From contig CAJNDS010002192.1 of the NCBI GenBank assembly GCA_905221605.1, positions 199,501 through 263,500 on the forward strand: 64,000 nucleotides of DNA, written 5' to 3'. Source of the stretch: Symbiodinium natans (taxonomy: Eukaryota; Sar; Dinophyceae; Suessiales; Symbiodiniaceae). Shown piece after piece: positions 58,640 through 64,000 of this stretch (the stretch's first letter is position 1; each line of letters begins with the position of its first letter). A program made the position numbers and the translations under genes. The notes under the pieces were generated by a model. That model was given only the letters and a program-made list of their open reading frames with translations. It had not been told where the DNA came from and made no database searches.

Positions 58640-58870
58640 AAGACCAGGTGCCCTCGAAGCCCTTCGAAGCCTTCGAAGCCTCGTCCTCGCCTTCGAAGCC
58701 TTCGAAGCCCCCTTCGTCCTCACCTTCGAAGCCGAAGCCCCCTTTCGTCCTTATGCTTTGAAGCCTTCGAAGTCCCCCCTTCGTCCTCGCCTTCTTCGAA
58801 GCCCCTTCGGCTTCACGTCCTTGCCTTCGAAGCCTTCGAAGCCTCTTCGCTCTCACCTTTTCGAAGCTTT
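58640..58870. repeat. TTCGAA-rich minisatellite, array 1
   Basis: Dense CTTCGAAGCC units with spacer CCCTTCGTCCTC. TTCGAA is self-complementary, so the array can fold on itself. The long Glu/Gly/Phe-rich ORFs across it are a consequence of the repeat. Confidence 0.8.
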
Positions 58871-59028
58871 TTGAAACCATCGCTTCTGCAATTTGGGGTT
58901 TCAGACCTCAGCTTGGAAGGCTTCGACTGAGAGAGGCGGTTTTTTTGTGGGAGTTCAGGGAAGAGTTGGAATTGAAGGTTGCCGACAGCGTTGACTTGGC
59001 TGACTTCGGTGCATGCTTCAAGCTTTCC

Positions 59029-59069
59029 GGGGGGGGGGGGGTGTGGGGGGGGCGCGTAGCCCCCCCCCT
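59029..59069. repeat. G-run / C-run inverted pair
   Basis: A run of about 13 G and a further G-rich stretch are followed by GCGCGTAGC and nine C. The halves can pair into a short hairpin. Confidence 0.5.
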
Positions 59070-59089
59070 TTGAAAAGAGAGAATCGAAG

Positions 59090-59460
59090 GGAAGAGGAGA
59101 GAATTAGTCTAAATTCCACGCCCTCAGTTTCTTGTTGTCCTTCGAAGCCTGTGAAAGAGAAGAGTGAAGAATTATTCTAAATTCCACCCCCCTCAATTTC
59201 TTGTCCTTCGAAGGTCTGTGGAAGAGAAGAGAAGAGAATTATTCTAAATTCCACCCCCCTCAGTTTCTTGTTGTCCTTCGAAGCCTGTAGAAGAGAAGAG
59301 TGGAGAATTGTTCTAAATTCCACCCCCTCAATTTCTTGTCCTTCGAAGGCCTGTAATTTCTTTTTGAAGATGAGAGAGAAGGGACTTCTTCTAAATTCCA
59401 CCCCCCCGAATCTTGTTTTGTTTTTTGGATCTCATTTTTGGATCTCATTCTTCGAAACTC
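59090..59460. repeat. Tandem TCTAAATTCCACCCCC repeats
   Basis: Five units of about 65-75 bp contain GAGAATT(A/G)TTCTAAATTCCACC and TTGTCCTTCGAAGG. They are the reverse-complement relatives of the GGGGTGGAATTTAGA repeats at 42.5-44.2 kb. Confidence 0.75.
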
Positions 59461-59489
59461 AGAGAAGACTCTGGAGATGCTCCCGTCTC

Positions 59490-59790
59490 TCACCTTCCAA
59501 GCCTTCGAAGCCCCCTTCGTCCTCACCTTCGAAGCCTTCGAAGCCCCCTTCGTCCTCACCCTTCGAAGCCTTCGAAGCCCCCGCCAACCTTTGTCCTCAC
59601 CCTTCGAAGCCTTCGAAGCCTTCGAAGCCTTCGTCCTCACCTTCGAAGCCTTCGAAGCCCTCTCCCCTTCGTCCTCGCCTTCGAAGCCTTCGAAGCCCCT
59701 TCGTCCTCACCCTTCGAAGCCTTCGAAGCCTTCGTCCTCACCCTTCGAAGGCTTCGAAGGAGGCTTCGAAGCCCCCTTCGCCGAAGGGTA
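59490..59790. repeat. TTCGAA-rich minisatellite, array 2
   Basis: CCTTCGAAGCCTTCGAAGCC units interspersed with CCCTTCGTCCTCAC, more regular than array 1. Confidence 0.8.
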
Positions 59791-62700
59791 ACGGGATGCA
59801 GCCCCCGGCAACTTGTGATGAAAGCAGGAGACTCTGAGTTAACGCGGCAAAAGAGTTCGATCAGACCAACACTTTCGTGGGTTTTCATTCCGCTACGGGG
59901 GGATCAGGAGCTGCAAGATGTCAATGTGTTGTAAACGAATCGGCAAATCTGTTTGTTTGTTTTGCATGTTCTTTTTGCAGGCCGTAGAGAATTATCTTGA
60001 AATACTCATTTGGTTTTTTTTTGCAAGTTTTGCGAGAATTTAAACAACATCCAGTTGGTCATGACTCCATCGTAGTTGTAACCCATCGCCAGAGCACTAA
60101 CCCTTTGCGAGTATGGAAGCGGGGACTCTAGATGCAAGCACACTGCCATGAAATGAAAGTCAACATTCCCCAACTTCCCGTGCCCAAGCGGCTGCGGTTT
60201 CGCAAGCGTGGCTACCTGTTGGCGATTTCTCAGGTGGTAGGCATGTCTTCACGTGTGTCCAGGCATGTGTGATTCCGTGATGGCTTTGCGCAAAGCCGGC
60301 TAGATAATGTTCTTTCATGGAGCTTCAAGGACTTGGTGTTAAGCAACGTGCAGAAACATATTGTGCTATGCATGCCGCGTGCAAAAGCGCGGGTTGCCAT
60401 TGTTGTATTTTCACAATCTTGCTTGTTGTGGCTCGGCACCAGCTTGGTTGTCCTTAAGAGGTCCAGACCACGTGCCAGACGCAGAAATCTTGATCTGCAG
60501 TGCCAGTCGAAAGCATCGGTTGATCCATATCCAAGGCCTTTTAGCCCACAAACAAATCCACGGCTCATTTGCGCATCATCAGCGTCAGTTGGAGCTGGCC
60601 CGGGCTTTGAGACTCAAAAAGTTTTGAGCACCGGCTTTGAGTGGTCTGGGCATTGAAGATACTTGCCGCTGGTCCGGGGTTTGGAACCCAACATTCTGAG
60701 CATGCTCAGCATCCTCAGCTGGCCGGAGTGCTGAAGCCCAAAGCTTCGAGCATCATCAGCATCAGCTGGAGCTGATAAAGGTGGGGTCATGGTTCCGGGC
60801 CTCGGTCCTGCTACAGGAGCCGAAAGTATCAGGACAGGCTGTGAGGACATCAGGGAGGGCAATTATCCTGTGAGGGCACCTGCAACCTGTTGTAAGGGCA
60901 CCCTACAAAGTAAATGCAAAGTAGTTAGCTCTGATTACATGCCTCTTGTACAGTTATAACCCTCCAGCAGTTCTCCTTGTTCCAGTTTGTTTCGCCCGTG
61001 GCGCGTTCCCTATCTTCGGGCTTGGCGCTGAGTGAGTTAGTGCGTGTGGCTACCATCCATGTGGATAAAGGTCTCTAAACACCTACTCTGGTTTAATATT
61101 CCCGGAAAGACGAATGAAACCAGTGGATTCAAGCCGTGTGAGTTGCACTGTATGGGGAAAGACATTGCTCATTTGTTGAGAGGTGGGCCAGGGAGGTGCT
61201 AGTGGTTCTCGGTGGGCATGAAGTTTGGGGGATAACAGAAAATTGCTTTTGGGGAGACAGGCCTCCTTAAAACATGTGCCACAATGGTTAAGGAAGGAGG
61301 CTTTTGGAAGACAACGAAAAGGCTTTCAGGATCCTAGGATGAATTTCATGGATTTTTAGCATCCAATTTTCGAGTACAGGAGATCTGAAGATACTAAATG
61401 CCAGCAAGGCTTGAAATCGGACAGAGCACAGTGCGCTTCAGACCGTGTCAGAAACCCCCAAGAAGCTGAGGGGTGCGAGGTGACCCGATTTGGCCAGAGG
61501 TTGCCCGAGTGCTGGATGCTGAGGACCTTGAGGGTCAGATGAGGACGCCAGCTGCACTTTCGAATAGAGCAAAGCAGACGAGTGTAAGGCGGATGCGTTT
61601 CCGCGTTGAAGCTTTGTGATGTTTGTCACACCGACTTCTCCCCTCGGTACTTCTTCTTGGAATCTTCACCGGAGATACCATTCTCGAAAACCGACCAAGC
61701 AAGTTGATGAGCTTGCTCAGGAACCACACCGCAGCGACCTTCCCGCGCATCCAACGCAGAGCCGCAGACCTAGGGTCCTTGAGCCGGGTAGTCAAGGCTT
61801 TACGTGGCCATGTGGAGACATGGGAGAATCAGACTGGAACACTAGATTCACGAGATGGTATTTTCGGTTCTTGATTCAAGAATCGCAGGTCCCATGTGCA
61901 CAGCGCTGTGAAACGTACAGTGAGTTGAGTGGTGCTTCAGGACGTGTTCTTAGTGCATCCATCGACACTGAAGTCGCGCAAGAGTGGAGCGCTGGCCCCC
62001 CAAAGCTTCTCCTGAGCCCAGGCCAAAGCATCTCCGTCACTGGCTGCGCCGAAGTGAGGCCTTGTGGGAGGGGGCCAGGTGTGTTTTTGTGAACATTTGA
62101 AAGACTCAACCCGGTTCATCCCAAACCTCAACATCCCGAATTCCCAAGCCCCCCATCAAGCCTAAACCCCTTCTTGACGTAGCTAAGCCCTCAAGTGGCA
62201 ACGAAAGATATACGTCCCTCGGCTTCCCAAAGCCTGAAGGAGTCAAGCAACCTCGAACCTGCGAGGCCCCCAACCGCACCCCCAAGATGGGAATTACGTG
62301 AAGTTCGTTTTGGAGCTTGTTCGGTCCTTCTGAAGTTCCAGGTTCTGGACGAGCTGCCTTGAGGTGATTGGCTTTTGCACAGGAGCTCCTGCGACACTAG
62401 GGGCAAATCCGTGTTTTGCGGATGCTCTATGCTGTGAAATCTGTACTCTTTTTGTCAAATATGTCAAGATGCCTCAAATATGTTTCAAATAGACCTGCCA
62501 TACCTGTGACTCTGTACCCTGAACTTTTGGAGGCCACCAGATCCTGTCTTGCCACATTCTATGCTCAATCAAAATGGTGAGCCGGGTGGTGAGGGTACGA
62601 TTTCAGGTGGCGATCTCACAGATGTCTCAATATTCTGAAGATTAGCCATGTTCCAAGTGTGTAGCCCGCCTGCTCTTTTCGCACGGATTGTTCCGGATGG

Positions 62701-64000
62701 TCCTCCATGTCGTTTGTTCTGCGTGGTGCTGGCCGCCGTGCAAGAAGGAGGTAAAGAACCAACTTCTAACGCAACACCAGGTAGACTGCCGTTTCCGAGG
62801 CCGACGTCGCGAAGCCCGTGGCCAGTATAGGTCAATACAAGTCCCGCCAGCCAGAGGTCCTACAAAGTGCCGCTTTTCACCGTGAAGCGACACAAGGAAG
62901 GTTTCATGGGGCGTAAATGGCAGGCTGACGCTTGCCGTTGTTATTTGTTGGGCCCTAGGATCCAGTTTCGGGGCGCTGTTTTGGGGTTCGAGTTAATAGG
63001 TCCGGCCTTCCGTGTGAGGCGTGGCAAGCGCAAGCCCGGCAAGATCAGCAAGGCACCGGGGTTTGATGCAAATGGGGAGGTTGCAGATGTCATTGCCCAG
63101 GCAAGCAAGGCCCATCATTCTAAGTCATTGGCCCGAAGACGACCCGAATGAAAGCCTCAACGACGAAAGTCTCCGGGTTGGCATCCTAAAGGCCCCACAG
63201 CAGTGCCGGAGCAGTGCCGGAGCTGCTTCGGATATGGTTGACTATGTTTCCAAAGTCCAAGAATCGTTGAAGGCGGTCTTCGCCCGAGGCCTCAACGAAA
63301 AGGTTTGGCGACCAGTGGTGTAGGTTTGATGAAACACAAAGTTCCATTCTATGGAGGACCTTGAGAGTTTGGTGGGGCTTCAAGACCAGGCCAGACTGAA
63401 CCACAAGGGCTTGCGTTCGAGTTCAGAAGCCTTGACAACTCCTTGGCGTCCTGTTGGCGGTATGGTGTACGTGGCGCCGCCGAGGTACCTAAACCCTGAA
63501 CTCTTAACACACAGACTGTACACACCACCAAAGCACCGCACCCAAACATCAAACGGCTCCTGCCCTACACTTCCTCAAAGCCTTCGCCGAACATCAAAAA
63601 CTCATGAAAATTCGAAATCTCCTGAACCCGCGAAGCACAAACACCTGGCTCCAAAGAGAACGTGCTGAGGTGCAGCGATTCAACCCCTTCGGTGGGTTTA
63701 CAAGGATTGATGGAATTGGCTCCTTTCCAAGGCACCCTTAAACGCCTCTGAGTTTGTTCACCTGTACACACCTGGTCTTTTGGTTTAGGGTTTTAGGTTT
63801 ACGGCCCCGCCCACGCAGGGTAGAAGCTTTTTTCCCTTTCCGCGGAAGCTGTGAGGAGCAGTTGCCACCTGCGCCCGGATCAAGGCCGCAGCATTCCTAC
63901 GCCAGTCCATGGGGGGGGTTGCGAGGGGGTTGGTGTCCTCGAGCTCACAAATGGGTATGAGGTATGTGGGCTTAGGGTACCAGTTGCTGCTTTTGCATTG
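59791..64000. other. Host-type DNA, nothing recognised
   Basis: ORFs of 60-160 codons occur on both strands without recognisable domains. About 60565-60780 holds loosely repeated CATCAGCATCAGCTGGAGCTG text. No RNA gene, mobile-element coding sequence or clear host exon was identified. Confidence 0.4.

Noticed and set aside
58640-59790. CRISPR array
   Set aside because: Units are contiguous or separated by near-identical short text, not by unique spacers, and the context is eukaryotic.
58569-59934. Glu/Gly/Phe- or Lys/Ala/Ser-rich ORFs across TTCGAA arrays
   Set aside because: Low-complexity translations of the repeat itself.

Overview
The window has two unlike halves. Bases 1 to about 17,940 are AT-rich, gene-dense and intron-free. 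They carry the core of a polinton-like virus (PLV) or a related small double-jelly-roll DNA virus: major capsid protein, a probable penton (minor capsid) protein, FtsK/HerA-type packaging ATPase, a fused PolB-like/SF1-helicase replication protein, a trimeric fibre with a peptidase-S74 chaperone domain, a class-3 lipase-like protein, two GIY-YIG nucleases and several small zinc-finger and coiled-coil proteins. No integrase, capsid protease or terminal inverted repeat is visible, and the element continues past the left edge.

Bases from about 17,940 to 64,000 are GC-rich, gene-poor and crowded with repeats and retroelements. They hold a degraded Ty1/copia-type element on the + strand (22.6-29.25 kb), a LINE-like retroelement remnant on the - strand (about 36.5-41.8 kb) inside a block bounded by 53-bp inverted repeats, and a copia-type element with one uninterrupted 2,665-codon gag-pol ORF on the - strand (44.2-54.06 kb) with LTR sequence on both sides. 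A further LTR-like sequence lies in opposite orientation at 54.8-55.5 kb. Between them are degenerate GC-rich satellites, minisatellites, AACCTGGGTTCAACCC palindromic repeats and TTCGAA-rich arrays. This texture suggests a large protist genome, most likely a dinoflagellate (inference from repeat style and retroelement type; no host marker gene or rRNA is present). The simplest reading is an endogenous PLV in a dinoflagellate chromosome; an assembly chimera at about 17.9 kb cannot be excluded.

The viral half shows apparent regulatory logic. The polymerase/helicase, three small genes and a zinc-finger gene are preceded 8-22 nt upstream of their ATG by a bipartite motif, approximately YTTAAAGACA-N5-MCTTAK with constant spacing. 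The capsid, fibre, ATPase and other genes instead have an AT-rich TCTA motif (best form AATCTAAATAATATTAAT). This looks like an early and a late promoter class. Perfect AT-rich hairpins sit at gene ends, including between convergent genes, and may act as terminators or polyadenylation signals.

Several viral genes look altered: the ATPase is split at an in-phase A_AAA_AAC heptamer, the fibre has a frameshift near its N terminus, and the replication protein's C-terminal zinc knuckle ends at a TGA where a cysteine would be expected. These may be decay of an endogenous copy, recoding, or base-calling errors.
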